A stretch of DNA of 64,000 bases from NCBI RefSeq assembly GCF_002776525.5, contig NC_045439.1, forward strand, positions 121,771,548-121,835,547, given 5' to 3'. Below the pieces are notes generated by a model. That model had not been told where the DNA came from, did no database searches, and worked only from the letters and a program-made list of their open reading frames with translations. This stretch comes from Piliocolobus tephrosceles (taxonomy: Eukaryota; Chordata; Mammalia; Primates; Cercopithecidae). A program made the position numbers and the translations under genes. Shown in pieces: positions 34,401-45,520 of the stretch (the stretch's first letter is position 1; every line of letters begins with the position of its first letter).

Positions 34401-35550
34401 CTATGTCTTGTTTATATCACCATATGTCCCCATTACCCAACATATTCTGGACACTGTTTTGGAGAACTGGGGCCTGGTTCCTAACCTCTTACCATAGCCC
34501 TACTGCCTTCCTCTGTATTTCCCATCCTTATGTTCTGAACTTGGCAAAATACAGTTAACACACCTCAACAGCCATATTAATCTCCTAAGTCTTCAGGAAT
34601 GATTTTCTTACTAACTCTCATCACCTCTCAACCTCACACAATCCAGTTCAGATCATGAGAAGATTGTGCAGGGGTCCTACATTGCATGGTCAGAGGCAGC
34701 TTCTAGAGGTATAAACTCAGCAGTGCAATTCAACCACAGTCAGAGAGGGCTCCCCATGTATAAAGTACTCTGCTAGGTTCTAGAGATTCAAAGATAAATA
34801 AGATAAAGTCCTTGATTGAGACACCCAAATTATCGTAGAAGCAGTGGATACACAGAGGGTTATCTATGACAATACAGTAAAAGGTACAATAGATGTAGGT
34901 GTAAATTGCTGTTAGAACATACATAAGAAAGAAATTTACTCTGTCTTAGTGAAGGAAGAAGGCAGATGAATGTCAGGGGAAAGCTATAGTCGAGCTGAGT
35001 TGTGCAGAATGATGAAGAGCTTTCCAAAATCCTCAAGAGGGGAGGGCCCTTTCAGACAGAAGAAAGTACGAGCCTTGGTCCAAAAATGACAGAAGAGCGT
35101 GATGTGGGAGAGGAAGAGGAAGTGTACTGAAGGACCTAAAGGAAAGAGACTGAAGATGAGACTGGAGAAGGGGGCTGGATTTCTTTTGTGAAGCCCTTTA
35201 CAGGGCAGGCTAAGGCATCTGAATCTGATCCTATAGAACAATACATTGGGAAGCCCTTCCCTGGGTGAAGATACAGGAGCTAATAGATTTATGCTTGTAA
35301 CATTTGCCCAGTCGGATTTCATCATTGTTATGGACCAGCGATTACTATATGTTTCCCAAGTTTCTTCTGAACTTATTATGGTTGAGAAATCATAGAAAGA
35401 AAAATATGTAAAATAGAAAAAGATGTGAAGAGCCACGTGGAAAATAGTAAGAAGTTCTAATGTAAAATGAAATTCGAGTCTTAAGAGGTGAAGAAAGAGA
35501 ATATAAAACAGAAACAATATTTGAAGTTCTGAAGACCAAGAAATTTTCAA
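31441..35550. other. Mostly unique intergenic DNA with a MIR
   Basis: About 4.1 kb with little obvious repeat. A MIR-like core is visible near 33040-33180 ('AAAGAAACCAAGGCAGAGAAAGGAAAGTGACC', 'GTTTGAAACTTTGGTTTCC'). The GC-richer part 31990-32450 has several overlapping short open frames, none with a recognisable family, start context or splice pattern. I see no exon of the protease family and no RNA gene. Confidence 0.4.
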
Positions 35551-35559
35551 ACTGGTAAA

Positions 35560-37160
35560 CTATATCAAGCTACAGAATTTTTAAAGTATAAATTTTAAAA
35601 AGAAAAATGAAAAACACACCTTGCCATATTATAGTAAAATGCTGAAAACATTTTAGTAAAGTAAAAAAGGAACAATATGACTGGCACCTGGCTTCTTATT
35701 ATAAAAACAGTGGAAGCCATAAGACAATATAATATACTTTAAGGTGCTGAACATACATGTATAGTGTTTTCTTAAAATAGTTACCAACTTAGTATTCTAT
35801 ATCTAAAGAACATATTCTTTAATGCTGAAGGTGAAATAATAATATTTCCAAATAAATAGAAAACTGACGGAATTATTTGCCCAAAAAAACTAGAAAAATA
35901 TTTATACAAAGTTATTCGAACTAATAAAATATGTTTTCAGCAAAATTACTCAAATGTAAGAATGAATCAAACGCAAAGAAATGATAAATATATGAGTAAA
36001 TCTAAATAAATATTATCTATGTAAAGCAATAACAATAATGTCTTAGTAAGGTTTTAAATATGTGGCAATGATAACATAAGCAATTAAACGAAACTAATTA
36101 AGTTAAAATATTTTAATGTTCTTGAATTATCCAGGAAGTGGAAAGAGTACTAACTTAGACTACATTTCATAAGTCAAGACTTTATTTTTTCATCTCCAGG
36201 GTAACTATTAAAAGAACAGAAAAATAACATATAATTAGCAAGCGGAAAGAGAAGCCAAATTAAAGATTAAGAAATTAATCCAGAAGAAGATAAGAATAGA
36301 AAGAAAGGCCGGGCGCGGTGGCTCAAGCCTGTAATCCCAGCACTTTGCGAGGCCGAGACGGGTGGATCACGAGGTCAGGAGATAGAGACCATCCTGGCTA
36401 ACACGGTGAAACCCCGTCTCTACTAAAAAATACAATAAACTAGCCGGGCGAGGTGGTGGGCGCCTGTAGTCCCAGCTACTCGGGAGGCTGAGGTAGGAGA
36501 ATAGCGTGAACCTGGGAGGCGGAGCTTGCAGTGAGCTGAGATCCAGTCACTGCACTCCAGCCTGGGTGACAGAGCCAGACTCCGTCCCAAAAAAAAAAAA
36601 AAGAATAGAAAGAAAAAGGACATATAACAGGTGAAACAAATAGAAAACAGGTAGTAAGGTAGTAGATTTTACATCAACTATATCAATTACTACCTAAATA
36701 GAGTTGCGATAAGAAATGAATGGCAGAGCATATGAAAAGCATTTAATGCAGTGCCTAGTACAATGTATAGTAAGTGCTCAATGAATATGAGATATCATTT
36801 TAAAAATGCACCTAAAATGCACCCCAAAAATAATCTATTAAAAGACAAAATGATCATATTGGATTGAAAAACAGCTATACACTACTTACTAGGAAAATGC
36901 CTTAAATATAATAATACAGAAAAGTTGAAAGTAAAAAGATGAAAAAATAGATCGCTTGCAAACACTAACCAAAAAGTAAAGCTGATCTAACTTCACAAAG
37001 AAAACTTTAAAGACAGGAATATTACTAGAGATTTTAGAAGACATTTAATCATGTTAAAAAGTCAACTCATTGAGAAGACATAATAATTCTAAACGATGTG
37101 CATCTAATAACATAACTTCAGAATATATAAAGCAATGGTCAACGAAACAAATCCTCAAAC
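35560..37160 (+). repeat. HAL1/L1M-like fossil, plus strand, split by an AluY
   Basis: AT-rich text with phrases typical of old L1/HAL1: 'TTAGTATTCTATATCTAAAGAACATATTCTTTAATGC', 'AATTCTAAACGATGTGCATCTAATAACATAACTTCAGAATATATAAAGC'. The Alu at 36307-36600 lies within it. Limits and subfamily are approximate. Confidence 0.5.
36307..36600 (+). mobile_element. AluY of the Old World monkey AluYR type, full length
   Basis: A complete Alu with a 15-bp target-site duplication, AAGAATAGAAAGAAA, at 36292-36306 and 36601-36615. It carries the same lineage bases as the copy at 1942: 'GGCTCAAGCCTGTAATCC' and 'ACTAGCCGGGCGAGGTGG'. A few private changes (TTTGCGAGG; TCCAGTCACTGC) show it is not the youngest type. 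Confidence 0.93.
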
Positions 37161-37469
37161 ATAGTGGAATGTTTTAACACATCTCTATTTGTACAACAGG
37201 CATCTCTATTGATACACAGGCAGATTAAAATATCTACATGCATACTGAACACCTCCTGTGCCCTGTCTCACATTCTCTTGGCCCACATTTTTACTCCGGT
37301 CATTGCCATAGCAATCAGCTCCCCACAATGCAACTGGATGGCACCTTGCCTCCACTGCATTATGCATCTCTCACTTTCTGACCTGGAATGTCTCTGCTGC
37401 CTCTATACAGAACACTTGCAAAAATGTTCTCATTTATTTTGATATATGCACAAAATCTATACGTACTAG

Positions 37470-38445
37470 TGAATTAATCTGAAAATTAAGAATTTTTGTT
37501 CATCAAAAGATAAGAGGGTAAAAAGGCAAACCACGAAATTGAAGAAAGCATTTGCAATGCATGTATTTGACAAAAGACTCATATCCAGAATATACAAAGA
37601 ACTACAAATCAGTAAGAAAAATACAGACAATGCAATTTTTAATGAACAAAATTTTAAATACACACTTAGCACAATAGATATTGAGATGGCCAATATATAT
37701 GTAAAACATTTTTCAACCCTATTGGTCTTTAGATACATGCAAATTTAAAACCACAATAAGATACCATTACTCAACCTCCAGAGTGCCTACCATAAAAGGT
37801 TTTGACATACTAAGTGTCAGCAAAGTAAATCAACAATACCAAAACTTTCGTACACTACTGATGGGAGTGGTACAATCACTTTGAAGAAAAAATGTTTTGT
37901 TCAATGTATGCTTATGTTGAGCACAGCAATTCCTTTGTAAAGATACATGCAACAGAAATGCGTACATCTACATACCAAAGATACGAATAACAAAGTTCAG
38001 AGCAGATCTATTCCCAATAGCAACAACTAAATTAGAAATAAGACAAATTTCAATATCCAGTAGGATTAATATATAAATTATAGTATAATCATTTAATGGA
38101 AGAGTAATCATCAATCAGAATTAAGGAACACCATTTCACACAAACACATGGATGAATCTTTACAATAATAATGTTAAACAAAAGGAACCAGACACAAAAC
38201 TGATTGATCCTATTTACATAAAGTTTTAAAACAAACAGGTAACGGGAGTCAAAGCAGAGGTTACGTTTCAGGAAAAGAAAGGCAGTGTCTCAGAAGGAAT
38301 TCTGAGATGCTGGCAATGGTCTATTGTCTGATCTACGTTGCAGTTTCATAAGTGTGTCACTTTGTAACAAAACATTGGGACTACACCTAAGATTTGTACA
38401 CTTTGGTATGCTTGTGTCATTCTTCAATAAAAAGTTCATTTTAAA
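37470..38445 (+). repeat. Old L1 (L1M-type) ORF2 end and 3' UTR, plus strand
   Basis: Text such as 'AAAAGGCAAACCACGAAATTGAAGAAAGCATTTGCAATGC', 'AGACTCATATCCAGAATATACAAAGAACTAC', then the L1M 3' end 'GATTTGTACACTTTGGTATGCTTGTGTCATTCTTCAATAAAAAG'. Highly diverged. Confidence 0.72.
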
Positions 38446-38469
38446 CTGCCTGAAAACAACATGTGTTTG

Positions 38470-39830
38470 TGTAGCTGTAGTGCAAAAAGAAGTCTCATAA
38501 GCTGATGGAAAGAGCATAAATTGGTACAATGATTTTGGAAACAGTTTGGCATTCCCTATTAAAGTTGAAGCTGTGTGTATGCTTTGACCAAGTGATTGTA
38601 TTCCTAGCAGGCCATAAAGACATGTTCAAATGTGCACCAGGACACATGTTCAAGAATGCTTTTCCCGGTATTAGATGCATAATTTAAAGAAACGAGACAG
38701 AAGAAAATGTCCATCATCTATAAAATTGATAGTTAAATTGTGGTATTCAATGGAAACAATGACCTACACACAACAAAGTAAGTAGACCCCACATACATAA
38801 TATTAAGTGAAAGAAGCTAGTTACAAAATAATACATACATATTATCCCATTTATATAGTATTCAAAATAGACTAAACTATATTTTATAGAGGTACATATA
38901 TAGATGGTAAAAATATAACTATTTCACATTTCCAAACTCAGGAGCCAAATAGATTCAAAAAAGTAAGAAATTATCACAGAAGTCAGGCTAACAGTTACCT
39001 CTAGTGGAGGTATAGAATTGTGATTGGGAAGCATACAGGGCTTCTGAGAGCTGTCTATGTTTCTATTTCTTAACCTAGGTAATGGTAATACAAGCATCTG
39101 CTCTATAATCATTCTTTAAACTGACAGGTACACTGTAAGTCCTTTCTGTATAGATGATATATTTCACAATTGAAAAACAAAAAATAAGCCAGGCATAGTG
39201 ATGAACACCTGTAGTCCTAGCTACTCAGGAGGCTGAGGGAGGAGGATTGCTTGACCCCAGAAGTTCAAGGTTGCAGTGTGCTATGAATATGCCACTACAC
39301 TCCAGCCTGAGTGACAGAGTAAGACCCTGTACCCTGCCCAAAAAAAAAAAAAAAAGACAGGAGGGAGGAGCAATCTAAATGACCACGCATGAATGAATAA
39401 AGCAAATGTGCTATATACATACTATGAAATATTATTCAGCCTTAAAAAATGAGGAAATTCTGTCATATGTTAAAACATGGATGAAACTTGAAGACGTTGT
39501 GTTAGGTGGCATAAGCCAATCACACACAAGCAAAAAAAGTTTTAAACTGCATAGTTCCTCTTACATCAGGTATTTCAAGTAGACAATACTCATAGAAACA
39601 GAAAGCAGAATGGTGGTTGGGGAAGGGGGAAATGGGGAATTATTCAATGGGTATAGAGTTTCAATTGTGCAAGATGAGAGAGTTCTAGAGATCTGCTGCA
39701 CAGCAGGGTGCATATAGTTAACACTACTGTACTGTACATTTAAACATGGTTAGGTTTGTAAATTATATGGTTTTTACCATGATTTTATGTGTTTTTTACC
39801 ACAATTTTTAAAAACTGACCTATAGGACAA
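38470..39830 (+). repeat. Old L1 (L1M-type) 3' part, plus strand, split by an Alu fragment
   Basis: Two L1-like segments, 38470-39180 ('AATGATTTTGGAAACAGTTTGGCATTCC', 'AAATGTCCATCATC', 'AATTGTGGTATTCAATGG') and 39358-39830 ('CTATGAAATATTATTCAGCC', 'ACATGGATGAAACTTGAAGACG', '3' UTR with GTTGGGGAAGGGGGAAATGGGG'). They flank the Alu piece at 39185-39357. Confidence 0.65.
39185..39357 (+). repeat. Alu right-monomer fragment (FRAM-like), plus strand
   Basis: 'AGCCAGGCATAGTGATGAACACCTGTAGTCC', 'GAGGCTGAGGGAGGAGGATTGCTTGACCCC', 'CACTCCAGCCTGAGTGACAGAG', ending in a 17-A tail. Confidence 0.8.
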
Positions 39831-40839
39831 ACTCTACACTTTTATGGCACATAAGCCCTTCCTAACCCAGCTCTTCTCCAGCCTCATCTTCCGCCATTCC
39901 TGCCATTTTTCACTCAACTTTCTACTGGATACTTTATGTAGTTCCACAAACACCCGTCCTTTCTCTTGCCCTCTTTGCATAGGTTACTACTTCTGCAAGA
40001 AAGCCCTGTCTCAATGTGTCCAATGATAAATCTAACCTATCCTTGAGATCTCAGCTTAAATGAGGCTGTCACTGCTTTCCCAGGACAGATTCGAGAGCTT
40101 CTCTAACCACCCCACAGCACATTATACATCTCTCACTGAAGCAAATGGCTATTTGTGCTGTAGTTATGAGCTTGCAGATTGTGATCTCCTTTGTCTTACC
40201 AGGGTCTGGTATCTAGGAAGTGCTCATCCATCTACTTTCTCACTGGTAAAGTCAGTCAGTGAGTGAGTGAGTGGCATTTTATTAGAACCCCAGAGGTTGG
40301 GAGGAATAGAGAATTTTGATAGCCAGGCTGACACAAATATTGTCATTGAAAGAACTCATAAGACAGCAGAAGAAAAAGAATAGAAGGTTGAGGCTGGGTG
40401 AGAGAGTGCCAGTCATGTATCAGGTGGTTCTCAAGGAACGCAGGCCATACAGAAAAGGTTATAAAAATTAGGGGAAGCTGAGCAACTGCAAGAATGCACG
40501 GAAATAGTGGCACGTGAGGTCCCACAACACAAAATGAGGATGCACCTAACTGCCCCAGCATAACATAGAAAGGATGTTATCATTCTCACAAGGCTGGGAA
40601 ACCCCAGGACACAGAACCACTGCTCCTGAGAGTAGGGGCTGGGAACAGAGTGGTGGCTCCCAGAATCCCTCAGATGCTGTGATAGGATTGGGGCAGGTGG
40701 AAGACTGCTCCAAGTGTTGAGAGGTCCTCTTTTTATTTCTTTGGCCTTTTAGAGTACTGGCGTAACTTAAAGGAAGACAATTCTGGTTCACAAACTCTTG
40801 GAAGAGGTTAGTGATCTTGGGGCCAATAATGTCAATACT

Positions 40840-41055
40840 GATAACTAACTTTGAGTACTTACTAAGCCTGATACTGTCCCAAAACAATTTTAATCCTCAT
40901 TATCATTAAGCCCATTTTATAGATGTGGAAGTGGGGAGCTAAGAGAGATAAAGAAACGCACCCAAAGTCACAAAGCTAGTAAAGGGTGCTACCAGGATTC
41001 CAACACAGTCTGATTCCAGAGCTCTTAACTATGTATTTAATACTTACTTTACCTC
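40840..41055 (+). repeat. MIR, plus strand
   Basis: MIR core and flanks: 'TTAATCCTCATTATCATTAAGCCCATTTTATAGATGTGGAAG', 'GAAACGCACCCAAAGTCACAAAGCTAGTAAAGG', 'CAGGATTCCAACACAGTCTGATTCCAGAGC'. The surrounding 39840-41860 is otherwise mostly unique, with a short GTGA run at 40250-40274. Confidence 0.85.
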
Positions 41056-41863
41056 ATTCCCAAATGCATGGTGTGAATAAGGCTTTTGTAGGAAAAAGAT
41101 GTACCCTTTCCCAAGTCTCGACAATGTGATCTTTGCTGTTAATCAAGAACATTTGTCCTGAGAAATTCACCGCTCCTTTCTTCTTATGACATTCCCCTTA
41201 CAGGCACTGAAAAATCAGTCTTTCAGAAGAGGTCTTGATATTTAGAGCACTTCCCTATGGCAGCATCAAGAGACTAGCCAAATGTTCAGAACTGTATCAG
41301 TCATGCATAACTTCTAAGGGAAGGAGAAAGTTTTTCCTGGATGTATGTGTTAAGAGATAAGGAAATACAGGAATAAAGAGCAAATGAAGGGCTGAATCAT
41401 TATCTGGGACAACACTGATTTCAGATCCTGGAGGGCTAAATCCAGGACTACTCAGGACTCCTGAGTAGGCTGCCTCCATTCCTGGCAACAACCACAAATC
41501 AAATGAGTTTCATGTAGGCATGTGAAAAGGACAGTTTGTGACATTACAGACCTCTTCTAAATCTCACTAGATATGAGATCACCATTGATAGATTTGATTC
41601 TAAGATACAGAGAACTTTCCGTTGCTGGTCTTGCCAACGCTGAAAGCTGATAGAGGTAAGGGCAGCATCACAAGGTTTAATGAGAGAAGCATCCCAGATT
41701 TAAGGGTCTCTACCCAAACTCATGGGAAAGGGATGGTTTAAGGACTGCTTAGAATGAACACTGAAGGAGACTGGTGAAAGGAAGTAAGACAGAGCAGGAA
41801 ACAACATAAACCCAACTGTTCTCGGGTCTGCAATGAATCTGCAATGGAAGCAAGAAAGCAAAA

Positions 41864-42047
41864 GGGTCAGGTGCAGTGGCTCACTCCTGTAATCCCACCA
41901 CTTTGGGAAGCCGAGGTGGGCAGATCACTTGAGGTCAGGAGTTTGAGACCAGCCTGACCAATGTGGCAAAACCCAGTCTCTATTAAAAGTTCAAAAAACC
42001 TGCCAGGCATGGTGGTGCGCACCTATACTCCCAGCTACTTGGGAGGC
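41864..42047 (+). repeat. Alu, 3'-truncated, plus strand
   Basis: 'GGTCAGGTGCAGTGGCTCACTCCTGTAATCC' to 'TATACTCCCAGCTACTTGGGAGGC', where it breaks directly into L1 sequence without an A tail. This suggests a deletion or recombination at about 42048. Confidence 0.88.
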
Positions 42048-42059
42048 CTCGCCTGTGAG

Positions 42060-43505
42060 GCCTGAGACTATAAAAATCCTAGAAGAAAATCTAGAAAAAA
42101 CTCTTTTGGACATCGGCCTAGGTAAAGAATTTATGAATAAGACCTCAAAAACAAATGCAACAAAAACAGAATTAGAAAAATGGGACTTAATTAAACTAAA
42201 GAGCTTCAGCACAGCAAAACAATCAACCTACAGAATGAGAGAACCTACAGAATGAGACAGACCTACGTACAGACAACATATAGAGTGAGAGAAAATACTT
42301 GCAAACTATACATTCAATAAAGGACTAATATATAAGAAACTCAAACAAATCAACAAGAAAAAAATACAAATAACCTCATCTTAAAAGTGGGCAAAAACCA
42401 TGCACAATGGCTCACGCCTGTAATCCCAGTATTTTAGGAGACTGAGGTGAGCGGATCACTTGAGATCAGGAGTTTGAGACCAGCCTGGTCAACGTGATGA
42501 AACCCTGTTTCTACAAAAAATACAAAAAATAGCTGGGAGTGATTGTGGGTGCTGGTAATCCCAGCCACTTGGGAGGCGGAGGCAGGAAAATCACTTGAAC
42601 CTGGGAGGCTGAGGCTGCAGTGAGCCAAGATAGCGCCACTGCACTCCAGCCTGGGCGAAAGAGTGAAACTTTGTCTCAAAAAAAAAAAAAGAGCAAAGGA
42701 CATTAACAGGCATTTCTGAAAAGAAGACAAACAGCCAACAAACATATTTTTAAAAACTCATCACTAATCATGAGAGAAATGCAAATCAAAACTAAAATGA
42801 GTTACCATCTCACACCAGTCAGAAAGGCCATTAATAAAAAGTAAAAAAAAAAAAAAAAAAGCCGATGCTGGCAAGGATGCAGAGAAAAGGGAATGCTTAT
42901 TCACTGTTGGTAGGAGTGTAAATTTCCTACGAAAAACAGTACGGAGTTTCTGAAAGAACAAAAAATAGAACTAGCATTCAACCCAGCAATTTCACTACTA
43001 GATATCTACCCAAAGGAAAAGCTATCATTATATCTCAAAGATTCCTGCACTTGTATGGTTATCACAACACTATTCACAATAGTAAAGTCATAAAATCAAC
43101 CTAAGTCTCCATCAGTGGCTGACTGGATAAAGAAAATATCTAACCACACACACATACACACAAACACACACACCATGGAATACTATGCAGCCATAAAAAA
43201 GAATGAAATCATGCCCATTGCAACAATATGGATGGGCCTGGAAGCCATTATCCTGAGTGTAGTAACTCAGAAACAGAAAATCAAATTCTGCATGTTCCCT
43301 TTTAGAAGTGGGAGCTAAACAATGGGTACACATGGACATGGAGATGAAAATACGAGATACCAGGAACTCCAAAGCAGAGGGATTGAAAAATTACATATTG
43401 AGTACAATATTTCACTAGAAGCCCAAACCTCACCATTACACAATATATCCATGTAACAAACCTGCACATGTACCCACTGAATCTAAAATGAAATAAAAAT
43501 AATGT
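42060..43505 (+). repeat. Old L1 (L1PB/MA-type) ORF2 and 3' UTR, plus strand, split by an Alu
   Basis: From 'AGACTATAAAAATCCTAGAAGAAAATCTAG' to 42395, then resuming after the Alu at 42693 ('AAAGGACATTAACAGGCATTTCTGAAAAG'). The 3' UTR is 'GTAACAAACCTGCACATGTACCCACTGAATCTAAAATG'. A local CA-rich expansion sits at 43144-43172 in place of the usual 'GTACATATACACC'. Not coding. Confidence 0.9.
42396..42692 (+). repeat. Alu (AluS-like), plus strand, inside an L1
   Basis: 'CACAATGGCTCACGCCTGTAATCCCAGTATTTTAGGAG' through 'CACTGCACTCCAGCCTGGGCGAAAGAGTGAAACTTTGTCTC' and a 13-A tail. Flanked by L1 ORF2 text that reads across it ('AAAGTGGGCAAA...GAGCAAAGGACAT'). Confidence 0.9.
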
Positions 43506-43614
43506 TAAAAATCATAATAATACAGATCATGCCTTATAAAATTGAGAGAAATTGTTTGTTGTTGGTTTTGCTCTGCTTCTACAGTCCAGGACAGCAGGAT
43601 GATGTAAGGAAAGA

Positions 43615-43750
43615 TCATGCAATTGGATATAAGTTCGATACCTGGTTATGTTTACGCTTACAAAATTTTGTCAAATGATTCAAATTATCTAAGACTTAGT
43701 TTCTTTATCTGTAACATAAAAACAATAATACTTCTCAGGGTTGATTTGAG
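43615..43750 (-). repeat. MIR fragment, minus strand
   Basis: 'GTCAAATGATTCAAATTATCTAAGACTTAGTTTCTTTATCTGTAACATAAAAACAATAATACTTCTCAGGGTTGATTTGAGG' follows the reversed MIR core pattern. Confidence 0.65.
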
Positions 43751-44104
43751 GATGAATGAGAAAAAGCACACATCTGAACTCTCCCATACGTCATAGGTTA
43801 AAAGATGCACAATATTTCTCATTTTAATTTCTTCACAACAGAAATGAACCTGGTAATTAATGACACATTATTGTTTAATTTAGAACAATTTTATTCTTCC
43901 TCAGTGGCACATAAAATAATGAGAGTCCAGGGTAACTTCAAATAATGACATCTGCAGATATCAATTTATTCTCAAGCCAAGCGTGACTCTCAATGCACAA
44001 GTGGTAGCCCCAACCCCTCCAGAGAACACAAATTTTCTCCTTTATACATTCCATTTTTTTCTCCATTCATTGGACTAACTCTTCCTCCCACAACCCCTAT
44101 TACT

Positions 44105-44310
44105 CATATTAGTGGAATGGAAAAAGTATGAGCTTCAGAACCAGACAAATTAAGTTTTGGCTCTGCCGCTATGTGACATTCTGAACTTCCACTGAGTGCC
44201 ACATAATTGTGTATAATAATACTAACCCCAAAAGACTGCTAATAAAGATTAAATGAGAAGATACATGGAAAGTCCTAGCAGTGCCAAACACATTGTAAAT
44301 TCACCCTTTA
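44105..44310 (-). repeat. MIR, minus strand
   Basis: 'TGAGCTTCAGAACCAGACAAATTAAGTTTTGGCTCTGCC' and 'CTGCTAATAAAGATTAAATGAGAAGATACATGGAAAGTCCTAGCAGTGCC' match a reversed MIR with an internal loss. Confidence 0.7.
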
Positions 44311-44319
44311 CTTTTGGTG

Positions 44320-44605
44320 AAAGAATCCAGACATAATAAGCCAAATATTATATAACTCCATTTATGTCCAGAATAGGCAAAATACATAGAGACAGAAAGT
44401 AGATTATTTGTTGCCAGGGGTTGTGGGGAGGTGGACAATGGGAGTGACTACTCATGAATACAGGTTTCTTTATGGGGTGATGAAAATGTCCTAGATTAAA
44501 TAGTGTTGATGATTGCACAACCTTGTGAGTTTACTAAAAGGCACTGAATTGTATATTTTCAAAGGGTAATTTTATGTGAATTACGTTTCAAAAAAATATA
44601 GAAAG
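44320..44605 (+). repeat. L1M/HAL1 3' end, plus strand
   Basis: 'GTGAAAGAATCCAGACATAATAAGCC', 'TTGCCAGGGGTTGTGGGGAGG', 'TTTCTTTATGGGGTGATGAAAATGTCC' and 'CACTGAATTGTATATTTTCAAAGGGTAATTTTATG' are typical of the old L1 3' UTR. Confidence 0.7.
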
Positions 44606-44699
44606 AAAAAATTAAAAAATAAATTCTCCCTTTTTCCTTCCTCCTTACACCACCACATTCCTTTCTTCTGATTGTTAGAATTGAAAGAAGGGCTGAAAC

Positions 44700-44925
44700 C
44701 TAGATTAGGGTCTGGCAAACTATGGTCTGCAGGCCAAATCAGCCTCCCACTTTCTTTTGTAAATGAAGTTTTACTGCAACACATTCACATCCAGAGTTTA
44801 CAAATTGTCTGTGTTTGCTTTTGTGCTACACAGCAGAGTTGAATAGTTGCCACAGAGACCATTTGGCTCTCAAAGTTGAAAGTACTTCCTACCAGGTGAT
44901 CTATAGAAAAGGTCCCTAATCCCTG
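44700..44925 (+). repeat. Ancient DNA transposon fossil (probable hAT-type, non-autonomous)
   Basis: 'GGGTCTGGCAAACTATGGTCTGCAGGCCAAATC', 'TTTTGTAAATGAAGTTTTACTGCAACAC', 'CAGAGTTGAATAGTTGCCACAGAGACC' to 'AGAAAAGGTCCCTAATCCCTGC'. I recognise this as a common mammalian non-autonomous DNA transposon but cannot name the subfamily safely. Confidence 0.55.
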
Positions 44926-45109
44926 CTTAGAATGGGCACTACAGCACCTAAAACTCCCGCCTCCATGTGTTCCACTATCTACTTCTAGAGAGCTGCTCTG
45001 AATGACAAGTGTGCATCCCTCATCCTAGTACTCTTGGGAACTGACCGCAACTTCTACACCACCAGAGCAGAGAGTAGAGTCATAAGAATTTCTGATGAGG
45101 GAGATAACC

Positions 45110-45260
45110 ATGCCAGTATGAAAGACAGAAACGAGATCAGGCGGTTTCTGTGGCTTCAAGCCCTCCCCTTACTTCTACTTCTAGGGCTATAAAAGCAGGG
45201 CCCAGTGAAGGGGTGACAGAAGAACTAACCATGGTCAGCATGGGCAGTGTCACAGGGAAA
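45110..45260 (+). promoter_or_regulatory. Chymase-like promoter relic with intact TATA box
   Basis: A perfect TATAAAA at 45188-45194 precedes the orphan exon. The upstream text GCGGTTTCTGTGGCTTCAAG aligns with the CMA1 promoter's GCAGTTCCTATGGTTACCAG, and both continue with a C-rich stretch and the TATA box. The TATA-to-ATG distance is 73 bp here and 59 bp in CMA1, owing to extra bases in the leader. An upstream ATG at 45231 is in the same frame as the expected start. Preserved layout suggests descent from a real chymase-like gene. Activity is unknown. Confidence 0.7.
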
Positions 45261-45520
45261 ATGCAGGCCCTGATCATTTTGCTGGTCTTCCTCTTGCCTC
45301 CTGAAGCCAGATCTAGTGAGTGTAGGGTGTAACTTCCTCTCCTCTAGGTCCTCAGCCCCTATTCCAAAATCTTTAACCTGGATCAGAGAAGAGCCTAAAA
45401 TAATGCTGCAGGATATCTTTGCTTGTGTTCCAAAGGGAGATCTCTACCTAGAAGAGTCATAGTCTTTCCTGCAGTTGATGCAAGTGTCCCAGGGACAAGA
45501 AGACTAGGGTGGAGAAAGAA
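45261..45520 (+). pseudogene. Orphan chymase-like exon 1 and start of intron 1
   Basis: ATG at 45261 opens an 18-codon leader, MQALIILLVFLLPPEARS, plus one base (phase 1), ending at a GTGAGT donor at 45316. That is the same exon size and phase as CTSG exon 1 and one codon shorter than CMA1 exon 1. About 200 bp of intron aligns with CMA1 intron 1, clearest at 'CCAAAGGGAGATCTCTACC' against CMA1's 'CCAAAGGGAAATTTCCACT'. The CTSG intron does not match this part. No exon 2-5 sequence follows before the L1 at 47773, so the gene is a relic. MQAL-type leaders resemble, from memory, rodent beta-chymases (Mcpt1/2/4) more than primate CMA1. It lies 7.6 kb upstream of CMA1. It could be a partial tandem duplicate of CMA1 or a lost paralogue; divergence favours the latter. 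Confidence 0.78.
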
